Source: Caulobacter sp. RHG1
GTDB lineage: Bacteria > Pseudomonadota > Alphaproteobacteria > Caulobacterales > Caulobacteraceae
DNA length: 64,000 bases
Reading direction: 5' to 3'
Assembly: GCF_013181195.1 (NCBI RefSeq)
Contig: NZ_SMZP01000003.1
Span: 372,001 to 436,000 of the forward strand
The translations under genes and the position numbers were made by a program. Below the pieces are notes generated by a model. The model ran no database searches. It was not told where the DNA came from and was given only the letters and a program-made list of their open reading frames with translations. Every line of letters begins with the position of its first letter. Positions within the stretch are counted from its first letter, which is position 1. Shown in pieces: positions 37,415-46,785 of the stretch.

Positions 37415-38626
37415 CTAGACCTTGCTGATGATCAGCGTGCCGTTGGTGCCGCCGAAGCCGAAGCTGTTGGACATCACCGTTTCCATCGGCTTGTCCGACC
37501 GCTGGCGCAGGATCGGCAGGTCGGCGAACTCGGGGTCCAGCTCTTCGATATGGGCGCTTTCGGCCGCGAAATCGTTGTTGAGCATCAGGATCGAGTAGAT
37601 CGCCTCCTGCGCGCCGGCCGCGCCCAGGCTGTGACCGGTCAGGGACTTGGTCGACGAGATCATCGGCGGCTTGTCGCCGAAGACCTCGCGCACCGCGCCC
37701 ATCTCCTTGCTGTCGCCGACCGGCGTCGAGGTGCCATGCGGGTTCAGATAGTCGATGGTGCGGCCGCCGGCCTCGACCATGGCGATCTTCATGCAGCGCG
37801 CTGCGCCCTCGCCCGACGGGGCGACCATGTCGAAGCCGTCCGAATTGGCCGCATAGCCCACGACTTCGCCGTAGATCCTGGCCCCGCGCGCCTTGGCGTG
37901 CTCGTACTCTTCCAGCACCACGATGCCGGCGCCGCCGGCGATCACGAAGCCGTCGCGGGCCTTGTCATAGGCGCGGCTGGCCACAGCGGGACGGTCGTTG
38001 AAGTTGCTGCTCATGGCGCCCATGGCGTCGAACAGGTTCGACAGGGTCCAGTCCAGCTCCTCGCAGCCGCCGGCGAAGATCACGTCCTGCTTGCCCATCT
38101 GGATCTGCTCGGCGGCCGCGCCGATGCAGTGGGCGCTGGTCGCGCAGGCCGAGCTGATCGAATAGTTGATCCCGCGGATCTTGAACCAGGTCGACAGCAC
38201 CGCCGACGGACCTGAACTCATGGCCTTGGGCACGGCGAACGGACCGATGCGCTTGGGACCCTTCTCGACCGTCGTGGCGGCGGCCTCGACGATGACGCGG
38301 GTGGACGGGCCGCCCGAGCCGACGATCAGGCCGGTGCGCTCATTGGAGATATCGCTCTCCTCGAGACCGGAATCAGCGATCGCCTGCTCCATGGCGATGT
38401 GGGCATAGGCCGTGCCGGGCGCGAGGAAACGCGCCGCGCGGCGGTCGACCAGGCCTTCCCACTCGATCTGGGGCGCGGCGTGGACCTGGCAGCGGAAGCC
38501 GCGCTCGGCATATTCCGGCGCGAAGATCACGCCGGACTTGGCTTCACGCAGGGAGGCCAACACCTCGTTGGCGTTGTTGCCGATGGACGAGACGATCCCC
38601 AGTCCGGTGACGACGACGCGACGCAT
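37415..38626 (-). CDS. fabB: beta-ketoacyl-ACP synthase I FabB
   Basis: A 403-residue condensing enzyme that elongates unsaturated and saturated acyl-ACP. The catalytic triad is visible: Cys in SSACATSAH (about residue 160), His in [11 protein letters not shown], and His in [15 protein letters not shown], with the Lys between. The start [16 protein letters not shown] is the FabB/FabF signature. I chose ATG 38626; eight codons of open frame precede it. It lies between fabA and fabI, which is the order used for unsaturated fatty-acid synthesis in alphaproteobacteria. Confidence 0.96.
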   Translation of the reverse strand: MRRVVVTGLGIVSSIGNNANEVLASLREAKSGVIFAPEYAERGFRCQVHAAPQIEWEGLVDRRAARFLAPGTAYAHIAMEQAIADSGLEESDISNERTGLIVGSGGPSTRVIVEAAATTVEKGPKRIGPFAVPKAMSSGPSAVLSTWFKIRGINYSISSACATSAHCIGAAAEQIQMGKQDVIFAGGCEELDWTLSNLFDAMGAMSSNFNDRPAVASRAYDKARDGFVIAGGAGIVVLEEYEHAKARGARIYGEVVGYAANSDGFDMVAPSGEGAARCMKIAMVEAGGRTIDYLNPHGTSTPVGDSKEMGAVREVFGDKPPMISSTKSLTGHSLGAAGAQEAIYSILMLNNDFAAESAHIEELDPEFADLPILRQRSDKPMETVMSNSFGFGGTNGTLIISKV

Positions 38627-38702
38627 GCTCAAATCCTCTTCTCCCCCCATCCCGAACCGAAACTCGGGCCGGCTCTCGGGGGCCGGTCTCGTCTAAAACG
38701 CG

Positions 38703-39215
38703 TTAGGCCATCTGCTCGGGCGTGAACAGCCCGACCTTCAGGTCCTTGGTTTCGTAGATCACCTTGCCGTCGGCTTCCATCACACCGTCGCCGATTCCCA
38801 TGACCAGCTTGCGCATGATGACCCGCTTCAGGTCGATCTTGTAGACAACTTTCTTGACGTCCGGGGTCACCTGGCCGGTGAACTTCACCTCGCCGACGCC
38901 CAGGGCGCGGCCACGACCGGGACCACCCGACCAGCCCAGGAAGAAACCGACCAGTTGCCACAGGGCGTCCAGGCCCAGGCAACCCGGCATGACGGGGTCG
39001 CCGATGAAATGGCAGCCGAAGAACCAGAGGTCCGGATTGATGTCGAATTCGGCTTCGACATAGCCCTTGCCGTACTTGCCGCCCTCGGACTCGATCCGGA
39101 CGATCCGGTCGAACATGAGCATCGGCGGAGCCGGCAGCTGAGCGTTGCCGGGGCCGAACAGTTCGCCGCGGCCGCAAGCCAGGAGTTCTTCGAAGGTATA
39201 GGCGTTCTTCTGCAT
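38703..39215 (-). CDS. fabA: 3-hydroxydecanoyl-ACP dehydratase/isomerase FabA
   Basis: A 170-residue hot-dog-fold enzyme that dehydrates 3-hydroxydecanoyl-ACP and isomerises the product, starting unsaturated fatty-acid synthesis. The catalytic His (in [11 protein letters not shown], about 69) and Asp (GLDALWQ) are present. Length equals E. coli FabA (about 172). It is first in fabA-fabB-fabI, and a promoter-like sequence ends at its start. A close paralogue is at 25043-25579. Confidence 0.96.
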   Translation of the reverse strand: MQKNAYTFEELLACGRGELFGPGNAQLPAPPMLMFDRIVRIESEGGKYGKGYVEAEFDINPDLWFFGCHFIGDPVMPGCLGLDALWQLVGFFLGWSGGPGRGRALGVGEVKFTGQVTPDVKKVVYKIDLKRVIMRKLVMGIGDGVMEADGKVIYETKDLKVGLFTPEQMA

Positions 39216-39222
39216 AGGGGAC

Positions 39223-39252
39223 GCCCTAGCACGGCGTTGGGTCAGGTCTCAA
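39223..39252 (-). promoter_or_regulatory. fabA promoter candidate (possibly leaderless)
   Basis: On the minus strand a -35 TTGAGA (39247-39252) is followed by a -10 GCTAGGGC (39223-39230), which resembles the Caulobacter form GCTANAWC. The transcription start would fall at about 39216, one base before the fabA ATG, so the mRNA may have no leader. Confidence 0.4.
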
Positions 39253-39287
39253 CGTTTCCCTGAAGGGGTGCGTTCCTGTTTCTCAGC

Positions 39288-39818
39288 CTATCCCTTGCGG
39301 CACTGGATCGCCGGATCGGCGCCCCAGATGTCGCTTTCACGGGCCCAGCCAGACGATCCGTCGGCCCGCAGCCGGCACCAGCCGTCCTCGCACTTGTCGA
39401 GGCTGGCCGTCGATCGCCCCTTCAGATAGGCGCTGACCTTGGCGTCCGGCTTGGGCGCGCTGAGCAATGGCAGGTTTTCCGGCTTCACCCGCATGGCCGA
39501 ACGTCGGCCGTCGATCACCCGCCGGTGCACCCAGGCCAGGCCGCCTTCGGGGTCGCAGATCCGCCGCCATTCGCGGGTCTCGGCCACGATCTGCACCGGC
39601 AGGCCCTTGGCGCGGTAGATCCACAGTAGGCGCTGGGCCTCGTCCGGACCGTTGCGGGCGTTGACCTCGGCATATTTCAGCGAGACGTAGCGCGGTACGT
39701 CCAGGCCCGACGGCGTGATCCTGGGCGCGGCCTGCGTAGGCGCCGTCAGCAGCATGGCCGCCATGGCTCCCAGCGCGAACCCAATCCGCGGCGAACGTTG
39801 TTCTGATTTCGACGCCAT
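39288..39818 (-). CDS. exported SH3-like domain protein
   Basis: A 176-residue protein with a signal peptide (hydrophobic GFALGAMAAMLLTAPTQA, cleavage at about residue 30). The rest is two SH3-like beta-barrels of the bacterial SH3 (SH3_4) type: SLKYAEVNARNGPDEAQRLL ... YRAKGLPVQIV ... REWRRICDPEGGLAWVHR, repeated with CEDGWCRLRADGSSGWARES. The conserved Arg-x-Gly and Trp/Val positions are present. Such domains usually bind peptidoglycan or peptides in the envelope. It is divergent from the hydroxyacid dehydrogenase gene and its function is not known. Confidence 0.78.
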   Translation of the reverse strand: MASKSEQRSPRIGFALGAMAAMLLTAPTQAAPRITPSGLDVPRYVSLKYAEVNARNGPDEAQRLLWIYRAKGLPVQIVAETREWRRICDPEGGLAWVHRRVIDGRRSAMRVKPENLPLLSAPKPDAKVSAYLKGRSTASLDKCEDGWCRLRADGSSGWARESDIWGADPAIQCRKG

Positions 39819-39890
39819 GTTGCTTGGCCCCTCCGGGCCCCTTTGATACAGCTTTCAAACGCCCGTCAGTGAGAGCTTTTCAAACCGCCC

Positions 39891-40877
39891 ATGGCCGCCC
39901 GCAAGCTCAAAGTCGTCGTCACCCGCAAACTCCCCGATCCGGTGGAGACGCGCATGTGCGAACTGTTCGACACCGAACTGAACGTCTCCGACAAGCCCAT
40001 GTCCGCCGACGAGCTCGTCGACGCCATGAGTCGGGCCGACGTGCTGGTGCCGACGATCACAGACCGCATCGACTCGCGTCTTCTGTCGCGATCCGGCGAA
40101 AGGCTCAAGCTGATCGCCAATTTCGGCGCCGGCGTCGACAATATCGACGTCGCCACGGCCAACGCCCGCGGCATCATCGTCACCAACACGCCGGGGGTCC
40201 TGACCGAGGACACCGCCGACCTGACCATGACCCTGATCATGGCCACCTCGCGCCGCGTCGTCGAAGGCGCCGAGGTGGTCAAGGCCGGCGGCTTCCAGGG
40301 CTGGTCGCCGACCTGGATGCTGGGCCGCCGCCTGTGGGGCAAGCGCATCGGCATCATCGGCATGGGCCGCATCGGCCAGGCCGTGGCCCGCCGCGCCAAG
40401 GCCTTCGGCATGCAGGTGCACTATCACAACCGCAAGCCGGTCAGCCCGCGCATCGCCGAAGAGCTGGGCTGCACCTACTGGGAAAGCCTGGACCAGATGC
40501 TGGCCCGGATGGACTTCGTCTCGGTCAACTGCCCGCACACGCCGGCCACCTATCACCTGCTGTCGGCCCGCCGGCTGAAACTGCTGCGGCCCCATTCGGT
40601 GATCGTCAACACCGCCCGCGGCGAGGTCATCGACGAAGGCGCCCTGGCCAACATGCTGGCCAAGGGCGAGATCGCCGGCGCGGGCCTGGACGTCTACGAG
40701 CACGAACCCGCGATCAACCCCAAGCTCCTGAAGCTGCCCAACGTCGTGCTGCTGCCCCACATGGGCTCGGCCACGGTCGAGGGCCGCATCGACATGGGCG
40801 AGAAGGTCATCGTCAACGTGAAGACCTTCATGGACGGCCACAGGCCGCCGGACCGGGTGATCCCGGCGATGCTGTGA
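39891..40877 (+). CDS. gyaR: D-2-hydroxyacid dehydrogenase (glyoxylate/hydroxypyruvate reductase type)
   Basis: A 328-residue NAD(P)-dependent dehydrogenase of the D-isomer family. The nucleotide loop is GIIGMGRIGQAVARR (about residues 151-165). The catalytic Arg is in NTARGEVID, Glu follows in the GLDVYEHEP segment, and His is in LLPHMGSAT. The N-terminal loop FGAGVDNIDV is typical of glyoxylate reductase GyaR. It should reduce glyoxylate or hydroxypyruvate. A long inverted repeat follows its stop. Confidence 0.9.
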   Translation: MAARKLKVVVTRKLPDPVETRMCELFDTELNVSDKPMSADELVDAMSRADVLVPTITDRIDSRLLSRSGERLKLIANFGAGVDNIDVATANARGIIVTNTPGVLTEDTADLTMTLIMATSRRVVEGAEVVKAGGFQGWSPTWMLGRRLWGKRIGIIGMGRIGQAVARRAKAFGMQVHYHNRKPVSPRIAEELGCTYWESLDQMLARMDFVSVNCPHTPATYHLLSARRLKLLRPHSVIVNTARGEVIDEGALANMLAKGEIAGAGLDVYEHEPAINPKLLKLPNVVLLPHMGSATVEGRIDMGEKVIVNVKTFMDGHRPPDRVIPAML

Positions 40878-40888
40878 GGGTCCGTCCT

Positions 40889-40969
40889 CGCCCTTCGACA
40901 GGCTCAGGGTGAGGACTAATTCTGACGCCGCTACAGTAGAAAACCTCACCCTGAGCTCGTCGAAGGGCG
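40889..40969. repeat. intergenic palindromic repeat, family C
   Basis: Inverted arms of 26 bases (from CGCCCTTCGACAGG to GGGTGAGG, and from CCTCACCC to CGTCGAAGGGCG), with one mismatch and a 29-base loop. It lies between the convergent hydroxyacid dehydrogenase and globin genes. It belongs to a widespread alphaproteobacterial repeat class (CCCTTCGACA/CTCAGGGTGAGG) and is a probable bidirectional transcript end. Confidence 0.85.
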
Positions 40970-40983
40970 GGGTTTTCGGCCCT

Positions 40984-41373
40984 TCAGCGCGTCGTCATGT
41001 TGGCGCCCATGCGGCCGAAGATCTCGTTCAGGGCTTCCGCCAACTCAGGCTCGACACCGGCCTGGTCCAGCGCCCGGCGCATGGCGTGCGTCCACTGCCC
41101 CGCCGTAGCCGCGTCGATCGGCATGGCGCGGTGCATCGACATCATGCAGACGCCCGGATGCTGGGTGAACCAGTCGCGGGGGCCGCCCAGCCAGCCGGTC
41201 ATCCAGCCTTTCAGCGAGGCGCGCACGGGCGTCATGTCGGCCGCGTGCATGGCCCGCAGTTCTGCATAGGCCGGGTCGGTCTCGATCAGGTCGTAGAAGG
41301 CCTCGACCAGGGCGTCGATGCGGGCCGCGCCGCCGATCTGGTCGAAGGCGGTGTCCTGGGTGTCGACGCTCAT
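40984..41373 (-). CDS. group II truncated haemoglobin
   Basis: A 129-residue 2-on-2 globin. Group II traits are seen: GGAARIDALVEAFYDLIETDP in helices A-B, WLGGPRDWFTQHPG in helix E-F region, and the proximal His in MSMHRAMPID (about residue 79). Such globins bind O2 or NO; their job is usually oxygen chemistry or NO detoxification. It is monocistronic and convergent with the hydroxyacid dehydrogenase gene. Confidence 0.85.
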   Translation of the reverse strand: MSVDTQDTAFDQIGGAARIDALVEAFYDLIETDPAYAELRAMHAADMTPVRASLKGWMTGWLGGPRDWFTQHPGVCMMSMHRAMPIDAATAGQWTHAMRRALDQAGVEPELAEALNEIFGRMGANMTTR

Positions 41374-41441
41374 CGAGGGCTCCGGGCGAAAACGCCAGGA
41401 TCGGCGCGATCCGGGGACCGCGCCTTGATCCGCCTCAAGCC

Positions 41442-42956
41442 TTAGGCCCGCATGTCGCCCTTCTCGACGAACCGCTGATGCCAGGCGAAGGCCTCCATCA
41501 GCAGGGTCGGCGACTGCTGGCCGTAGGAGTCGCGACGGGCGCGGGTCAGATAGTCCTTCAGGGCCGGGCGATAGTCGGGGTGCGAGCAGTTCTCGATGAT
41601 CACTTCCGCCCGCTGGCGGGGCGACAGGCCGCGCAGGTCGGCCAGGCCCTGTTCGGTGACCAGGATCTGGACGTCCTGGTTGATGTGGTCGACGTGCGGG
41701 GTCTTCGGGACAATGGTCGAAATCTTGCCGCCCTTGGCCGTCGACGGAGCCATGAAGATCGAGACGTAAGCGTTGCGGGCGAAGTCGCCGCTGCCGCCGA
41801 TGCCGTTCTGGATGCGCGAGCCCATCAGGTGGGTCGAGTTCACCGCCCCATGGATGTCGGCTTCGATCATGCCGTTCATGGCGATGCAGCCCAGGCGGCG
41901 GATCAGTTCGGGGTGATTGCTGATCTCCTGCGGGCGCAGCACGAGACGATCGCGATAAGCGGCCATGTCGGCGTTCAGTTCGCGGGCGGCCTCGGGGCTG
42001 AGCGAGAAGGCCGTGGCCGAGGCGCTGAGCAGCTTGCCGGACTTCATCAGCTCCAGCATCCCGTCCTGCAGCACCTCGGTATAGGCGGTCATGCTGTCGA
42101 ACGGGCCGTCGACCAGGCCGAACATCACCGCGTTGGCGATATTGCCCACGCCTGATTGCAGCGGCAGCAGGGTGGCCGGCAGGCGGCCGCGCGCGACCTC
42201 GTGGCGGAAGAACTCCATGATGTGGCCGGCGATGGCCCGATGGTCCTCGCCGGGCGCGTCGAACGGCAGGTTGCGGTCGGGCGCGTCGGTCTCGACCACC
42301 GCCACGACCTTCGACGGGTCACAGCGGAAATAGGCCTCGCCGATGCGGTCGTTGGGCTTGACCAGCGGGATCGGCACGCGGTTCGGCGGCAGGGCCGTGC
42401 CGTAGTAGATGTCGTGCATCCCTTCCAGCGCTGGGTTCTGCCAACGGTTAACCTCCAGGATCACCTTCTCGGCGCGGTCGATCCAGGTCTTGTTGTTGCC
42501 CACCGACGACGACGGGACCAGCGAACCGTCCGGGCGGATGCCGCTGACCTCGATCACCGCGGTGTCCAGCGGGCCCAGGAACCCCTGCCAGGCCATCGGG
42601 GCCACTTGGCTCAGGTGCATGTCGAAATAGTCCATCTCGCCGCGATTGATCTTCTCGCGGGCGATGGGGTCGGAATTGTAGGGCAGGCGGAACTCGATGC
42701 CGTCGGCCTTGGCCAGGGCGCCGTCCAGCTCCGGCCCGGTCGAGGCGCCGGTCCAGACCCGCAGGCGGAACGGATTGCCCGCCGCGTGCTCGGCCTCGAT
42801 GCGGTTGGCCAGGGCCAGCGGCACCGACTTCGGGTAGCCCGAGCCGGTGAAACCGCTCATGCCGACGGTGCTGCCAGGGGCGATCAAGGCCGCGGCGTCC
42901 TCCGCCGACATCACCTTGGACTTCAAGCTTTCCAGTTCGATCCGAGCGCCAGCCAT
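41442..42956 (-). CDS. class I CoA-transferase (acetyl-CoA hydrolase/succinyl-CoA:acetate type)
   Basis: A 504-residue CoA-transferase of the Cat1/AarC family, which moves CoA between succinate and acetate (or hydrolyses acetyl-CoA). The start has SAEDAAALIAPGSTVGMSGF and then GYPKSVPLAL. The active-site Glu is in GMIEADIHGAVNSTH (about 308). The C-terminus has TEQGLADLRGLSPRQRAEVI, as in AarC. Length is about 500, as expected. Whether it acts as a transferase or hydrolase is not clear from sequence. It may let cells use or clear acetate. Confidence 0.9.
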   Translation of the reverse strand: MAGARIELESLKSKVMSAEDAAALIAPGSTVGMSGFTGSGYPKSVPLALANRIEAEHAAGNPFRLRVWTGASTGPELDGALAKADGIEFRLPYNSDPIAREKINRGEMDYFDMHLSQVAPMAWQGFLGPLDTAVIEVSGIRPDGSLVPSSSVGNNKTWIDRAEKVILEVNRWQNPALEGMHDIYYGTALPPNRVPIPLVKPNDRIGEAYFRCDPSKVVAVVETDAPDRNLPFDAPGEDHRAIAGHIMEFFRHEVARGRLPATLLPLQSGVGNIANAVMFGLVDGPFDSMTAYTEVLQDGMLELMKSGKLLSASATAFSLSPEAARELNADMAAYRDRLVLRPQEISNHPELIRRLGCIAMNGMIEADIHGAVNSTHLMGSRIQNGIGGSGDFARNAYVSIFMAPSTAKGGKISTIVPKTPHVDHINQDVQILVTEQGLADLRGLSPRQRAEVIIENCSHPDYRPALKDYLTRARRDSYGQQSPTLLMEAFAWHQRFVEKGDMRA

Positions 42957-43020
42957 GGGATCCTCCGTTACTGTCGGGGAGGCCTTACCGCAAAGGGATG
43001 ACGGCCGCGCCTCCGTAAAG

Positions 43021-43977
43021 TCACGGACGCGGCGGATGGGTGGCCAGCCAGGCCTTGAGATCGGCGGCCGAGCGTTCGGGGATCTGCTCCATCGGCACGT
43101 GGCCGACGCCGGGGTAAATGATCAGGGTCGCGCCCGGTATGGCCTTGTGGAACTTCTCGCCGTCGGCAGCCGGAATCAGCCGGTCATCCTGGCCGAACAG
43201 GATCAGGGTCGGGACGTGGATGCGCGACAGGTCGGCCGCCTTCGCCTCACGACGCGGACCGGTCTGCAGCGACAGCAGAATGTCGCGATGGCCGGGCGCG
43301 CGGGCCAGGTCCGCATAGCGGTCGATCAGGGCCGGCGTCACAAGCTTGGGATCCAGATAGGCCGCTCGCAGGCCCTGGGCGATCAGCGGCCGGGTGTCGA
43401 TATCCTTCAGCAGGGCGCGGCCGACCGGCGTGCGCATGACCGAGAAGATCGCCGCGCCGCTGGCCTTTTCCGCCGGCCATCCCGCCGAGTCGACCAGCAA
43501 CAGGCGCTCGACCCTGTCCGAATGGTCCAGCGTGTAGGCCCAGGCGACACCACCGCCCATGGAATTGCCGCCGAGGGTGAAGCGCGAGAGGCCCAGGCCT
43601 CGGGTCACCCCGTCGACCACCGCCTCGAAACCGTCGCGGCCGCCAACCAGCGGGCCGCGCGTCAGGCCATGGCCCGGCAGGTCCAGCACGACCACGCGGT
43701 AGTCCTTGGCCAGCGCCGCGATCCAGCCGTCCCAGGCGTGGGTCGAGGCTGAGAAACCGTGGACCAGCACGATGGCTGGCGCGTCACGGGGTCCGATGTC
43801 GCGGTAGTGCGCCCGCACGCCGCTGGGCAGGTCCATATAGCGGCTGTCGGCGTGGCCATACCGCTGCTCGAGCGTGGCGTAGGGAATGTCGGGCCGCTGC
43901 AGCAGGAACCAGCCGCCGACCAGCAGCACGACGACCACGCCCAGGCCGATCAACAGTCCGCGCGTCAGTTTGCTCAT
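43021..43977 (-). CDS. membrane-anchored alpha/beta hydrolase
   Basis: A 318-residue protein with an N-terminal membrane helix (GLLIGLGVVVVLLVGGWFLL, about 6-25) and an alpha/beta hydrolase domain. The oxyanion HG is in VLVHGFSAST, the nucleophile elbow is GGNSMGGG (Ser about 150), Asp is in FGQDDRLI, and His is in GVGHVPMEQIP. All triad residues are present. It is likely an esterase or lipase-like enzyme facing the periplasm. Substrate unknown. It lies on the same strand as moeB and precedes the CoA-transferase gene in transcription order. Confidence 0.82.
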   Translation of the reverse strand: MSKLTRGLLIGLGVVVVLLVGGWFLLQRPDIPYATLEQRYGHADSRYMDLPSGVRAHYRDIGPRDAPAIVLVHGFSASTHAWDGWIAALAKDYRVVVLDLPGHGLTRGPLVGGRDGFEAVVDGVTRGLGLSRFTLGGNSMGGGVAWAYTLDHSDRVERLLLVDSAGWPAEKASGAAIFSVMRTPVGRALLKDIDTRPLIAQGLRAAYLDPKLVTPALIDRYADLARAPGHRDILLSLQTGPRREAKAADLSRIHVPTLILFGQDDRLIPAADGEKFHKAIPGATLIIYPGVGHVPMEQIPERSAADLKAWLATHPPRP

Positions 43978-44026
43978 GCCGCCCTCTCCGCCGAGGCCTT
44001 CACCGAACCGCGCCGAAGCGGGGTCG

Positions 44027-44764
44027 TCAAGAACCGCAGGCGGGACAGGACGGGTCGGCGCCGATCCGCACCGTACGGGTCTCGGCGGCCAGCGCGTCGT
44101 AGATCAGCAGTCTGCCCGACAGGGGCTGACCGGCGCCGGCAATGATCTTCACCGCCTCCAGCGCCATCATCGACCCGATCACCCCCGCAAGCGCCCCGAC
44201 CACGCCGACCAGCGAACAGGTCTCGGCGTCCGGCGGAACCTCCGGCACCAGGCAGCGGTAACAGGGCTGGCCGTGGAACACCCCGACCTGGCCGGTCCAG
44301 CGCCCCAGGGCCCCGCTGACCAGCGGCTTGCCATGGGCCAGGCAGGCGTCGCTGACGGCGAAGCGGGTCTTGAAGTCGTCCGTGCCGTCCAGGACCAGGT
44401 CATACTGCGAGACGATGCCGCCAGCGTTGGCGTCATCCAGCCATACCGGATGGGTTTCGACGGTCAGGTGGGGGTTCAGAGCGCTTAAGTGCTCGACCGC
44501 CGCCTCGACCTTCGGCCGGCCGACATCGGCCGTGGCGTACAGCACCTGGCGCTGCAGGTTCGACAGCGACACCGTATCCGGATCGACCAGACCGATGGTC
44601 CCGACGCCCGCCGCAGCCAGGTACAGGGCAGCCGGCGCACCCAGCCCCCCGGCGCCAACCATCAGCACCCGCGCAGCCTTGAGTTTCTGCTGCCCCGGGC
44701 CGCCGACCTCGCGCAGGACCAGGTGGCGGGCGTAGCGCTCGACCTCTTCCGGCGTGAAGCTCAT
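44027..44764 (-). CDS. moeB: MoeB/ThiF-family adenylyltransferase
   Basis: A 245-residue E1-like enzyme that adenylates the C-terminal glycine of a small sulphur carrier such as MoaD (molybdopterin) or ThiS (thiamine). Motifs: [21 protein letters not shown] loop VGAGGLGAP (about 34-42), [16 protein letters not shown], and zinc-binding CYRCL and CPAC pairs. The C-terminal rhodanese domain of some homologues is absent. I chose ATG 44764 (MSFTPEEV); the frame opens 49 codons upstream but overlaps hslV. Divergent from hslV by 38 bases. MoeB versus ThiF is not settled by sequence alone. Confidence 0.85.
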   Translation of the reverse strand: MSFTPEEVERYARHLVLREVGGPGQQKLKAARVLMVGAGGLGAPAALYLAAAGVGTIGLVDPDTVSLSNLQRQVLYATADVGRPKVEAAVEHLSALNPHLTVETHPVWLDDANAGGIVSQYDLVLDGTDDFKTRFAVSDACLAHGKPLVSGALGRWTGQVGVFHGQPCYRCLVPEVPPDAETCSLVGVVGALAGVIGSMMALEAVKIIAGAGQPLSGRLLIYDALAAETRTVRIGADPSCPACGS

Positions 44765-44802
44765 CCTTGATCTCCGGGAAAAGCCTCGCCACATGCGAAG
44801 CC

Positions 44803-45366
44803 ATGCAAAACTCGAATTCCTTCCCGAACTGGCACGGCACGACCATCCTCGCGGTGCGCAAGAACGGCCAGACCGTGATCGCCGGTGACGGACAGGTCTC
44901 CATGGGGCCAACCGTCGTCAAGGGCAACGCCCGCAAGGTTCGTCGCCTGGCCGGCGGCAAGGTCGTGGCCGGTTTCGCCGGCGCCACCGCCGACGCCTTC
45001 ACCCTGATCGAGCGCCTCGAAGCCAAGCTGGAGCAGTATCCCGACCAACTGGCCCGCGCCTGCGTGGACCTGGCCAAGGACTGGCGCACCGACCGCTACC
45101 TGCGCCGGCTGGAAGCCATGCTGCTGGTGGCCGACGCCACCGCCATTTACACCGTCACCGGCGTCGGCGACGTGCTGGAGCCGGGCGAGAGCGCCAACGG
45201 CAACGCCGTGGCGGCCATCGGCTCGGGCGGAAACTACGCGCTGGCGGCGGGTAAAGCGCTCCTCGACCAGGATCTCTCGGCCGAACAACTCGCAAGACGC
45301 GCGATGAGCATCGCCGCCGAGATCTGCGTCTACACCAACGGCAACCTGACCGTCGAAGTCCTGTAA
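44803..45366 (+). CDS. hslV: HslV protease subunit of the HslUV complex
   Basis: A 187-residue proteasome-like peptidase. The active-site Thr pair is in [13 protein letters not shown] (Thr11, Thr1 after maturation), preceded by a ten-residue propeptide. The start is ATG 44803. Further features are [25 protein letters not shown] and [14 protein letters not shown], typical of HslV. It forms a double hexamer degraded by HslU rings. hslU follows after 4 bases. Confidence 0.97.
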   Translation: MQNSNSFPNWHGTTILAVRKNGQTVIAGDGQVSMGPTVVKGNARKVRRLAGGKVVAGFAGATADAFTLIERLEAKLEQYPDQLARACVDLAKDWRTDRYLRRLEAMLLVADATAIYTVTGVGDVLEPGESANGNAVAAIGSGGNYALAAGKALLDQDLSAEQLARRAMSIAAEICVYTNGNLTVEVL

Positions 45367-45370
45367 GATC

Positions 45371-46666
45371 ATGACCGAATTTTCCCCCCGCGAGATCGTT
45401 TCCGAGCTCGACCGCTTCATCGTCGGCCACAACGAGGCCAAGAAGGCCGTCGCCGTCGCCCTGCGCAACCGCTGGCGCCGCCGCCGCGCCCCGGCCGACA
45501 TCCGCGACGAGCTGACCCCGAAGAACATCCTGCTGATCGGCCCCACCGGCGTCGGCAAGACCGAGATCGCCCGCCGCCTGGCGCGCCTGGCCCAGGCCCC
45601 GTTCCTGAAAGTCGAGGCCACCAAGTTCACCGAGGTCGGCTATGTCGGCCGCGACGTCGACCAGATCGTCCGCGACCTGGTGGAAAGCGCTCTGGCCATG
45701 GTCCGCGACAAGCGCCGCGCCGCTGTCAAAGCCAAGGCCGAAGGCGCGGCCGAGGATCGCATCCTCGACGCCCTGACCGGCCCCGGCGCCACCGCCGCCC
45801 GCGAAGCCTTCCGCAAGAAGCTGCGGGCCGGTGAGCTGGACGACAAGGAGATCGAGCTGCAGCTGGCCGACACCGGCGGTGGCCAGACCTTCGAGATCCC
45901 CGGCCAGCCCGGCGCTCAGATGTTCAACCTGTCGGACATGATGAAGTCGCTGGGCGGCGGCAAGACCAAGACCCACAAGACCACCGTGTCCGGAGCCTGG
46001 GCGCCGTTGATCGCCGACGAAAGCGACAAGCTGCTGGACCAGGAGGCCCTTACGCAAGAGGCCCTGGAGCTGGCCGAGAACCACGGCATCGTCTTTCTCG
46101 ACGAGATCGACAAGGTCGCCAGTTCTTCGCAACGCTCGGGCGCGGACGTCTCCCGCGAAGGCGTGCAGCGCGACCTGCTGCCGCTGATCGAGGGCACCAC
46201 CGTCTCGACCAAGTATGGCCCGGTGAAGACCGACCACATCCTGTTCATCGCCTCGGGCGCCTTCCACGTCGCCAAGCCGTCGGACCTGCTGCCCGAGCTG
46301 CAGGGCCGCCTGCCGATCCGCGTGGAGCTGAAGGGCCTGACCCGCGACGACCTGCGCCGCATCCTGACCGAGCCGGAAGCCAACCTGATCCGCCAGCACC
46401 AGGCGCTGATGGCCACCGAGGGCGTGACCCTGGCCTTCACCGACGACGCGGTCGACGCCCTGGCCGATGCGGCCGTGGCCGTGAACGCCTCGGTCGAGAA
46501 CATCGGGGCGCGGCGCCTGCAGACCATCCTGGAAAAGGTGGTCGAGGAGATCAGCTTCACGGCGGCCGACCGCGGCGGCGAGACGATCACCATCGACGCG
46601 GCCTATGTGCAGGAACGGGTCGGCGCCCTGGCGGCGAACGCGGACTTGAGCCGGTTCATCCTGTAG
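45371..46666 (+). CDS. hslU: HslU ATPase subunit of the HslUV complex
   Basis: A 431-residue AAA+ unfoldase that feeds substrates to HslV. Walker A is GPTGVGKTE (about 57-65), Walker B is [10 protein letters not shown] (about 240-249). The I domain between them carries the long charged segment (about 110-220). The C-terminal peptide LSRFIL (ending at 431) is the tail that docks into HslV to open its gate. Length is normal for the family (about 435-443). Confidence 0.97.
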   Translation: MTEFSPREIVSELDRFIVGHNEAKKAVAVALRNRWRRRRAPADIRDELTPKNILLIGPTGVGKTEIARRLARLAQAPFLKVEATKFTEVGYVGRDVDQIVRDLVESALAMVRDKRRAAVKAKAEGAAEDRILDALTGPGATAAREAFRKKLRAGELDDKEIELQLADTGGGQTFEIPGQPGAQMFNLSDMMKSLGGGKTKTHKTTVSGAWAPLIADESDKLLDQEALTQEALELAENHGIVFLDEIDKVASSSQRSGADVSREGVQRDLLPLIEGTTVSTKYGPVKTDHILFIASGAFHVAKPSDLLPELQGRLPIRVELKGLTRDDLRRILTEPEANLIRQHQALMATEGVTLAFTDDAVDALADAAVAVNASVENIGARRLQTILEKVVEEISFTAADRGGETITIDAAYVQERVGALAANADLSRFIL

Positions 46667-46673
46667 CGGTTAC

Positions 46674-46780
46674 TGGCCCCCTCCGCGCTTCGCGCTCCTC
46701 CCCCGGAGGGGGAAGACGGATAGCGGATCACCGTCTGCCCCCTCCGGGGGCGGACGACCGCGGAGCGGTCAGGTGGGGGC
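46674..46780. repeat. intergenic palindromic repeat, family D copy 1
   Basis: A 107-base unit between the convergent hslU and Ada-like genes. It opens GGCCCCCTCCGCGC and ends GTCAGGTGGGGGC; inner hairpins are CCCCCGGAGGGGG and CCCCCTCCGGGGGCGG. A related copy lies at 48453-48562. It can fold into two stems and should act as a bidirectional transcript end. Confidence 0.75.
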
Positions 46781-46785
46781 AAGTG

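Noticed and set aside
44775..44800. Sigma-32-like CTTGAT ... CCACATGC just before hslV
   Set aside because: The spacer is 17 bases rather than 13-15 and the -10 match is weak. hslVU may still be heat-inducible, but this site does not show it.
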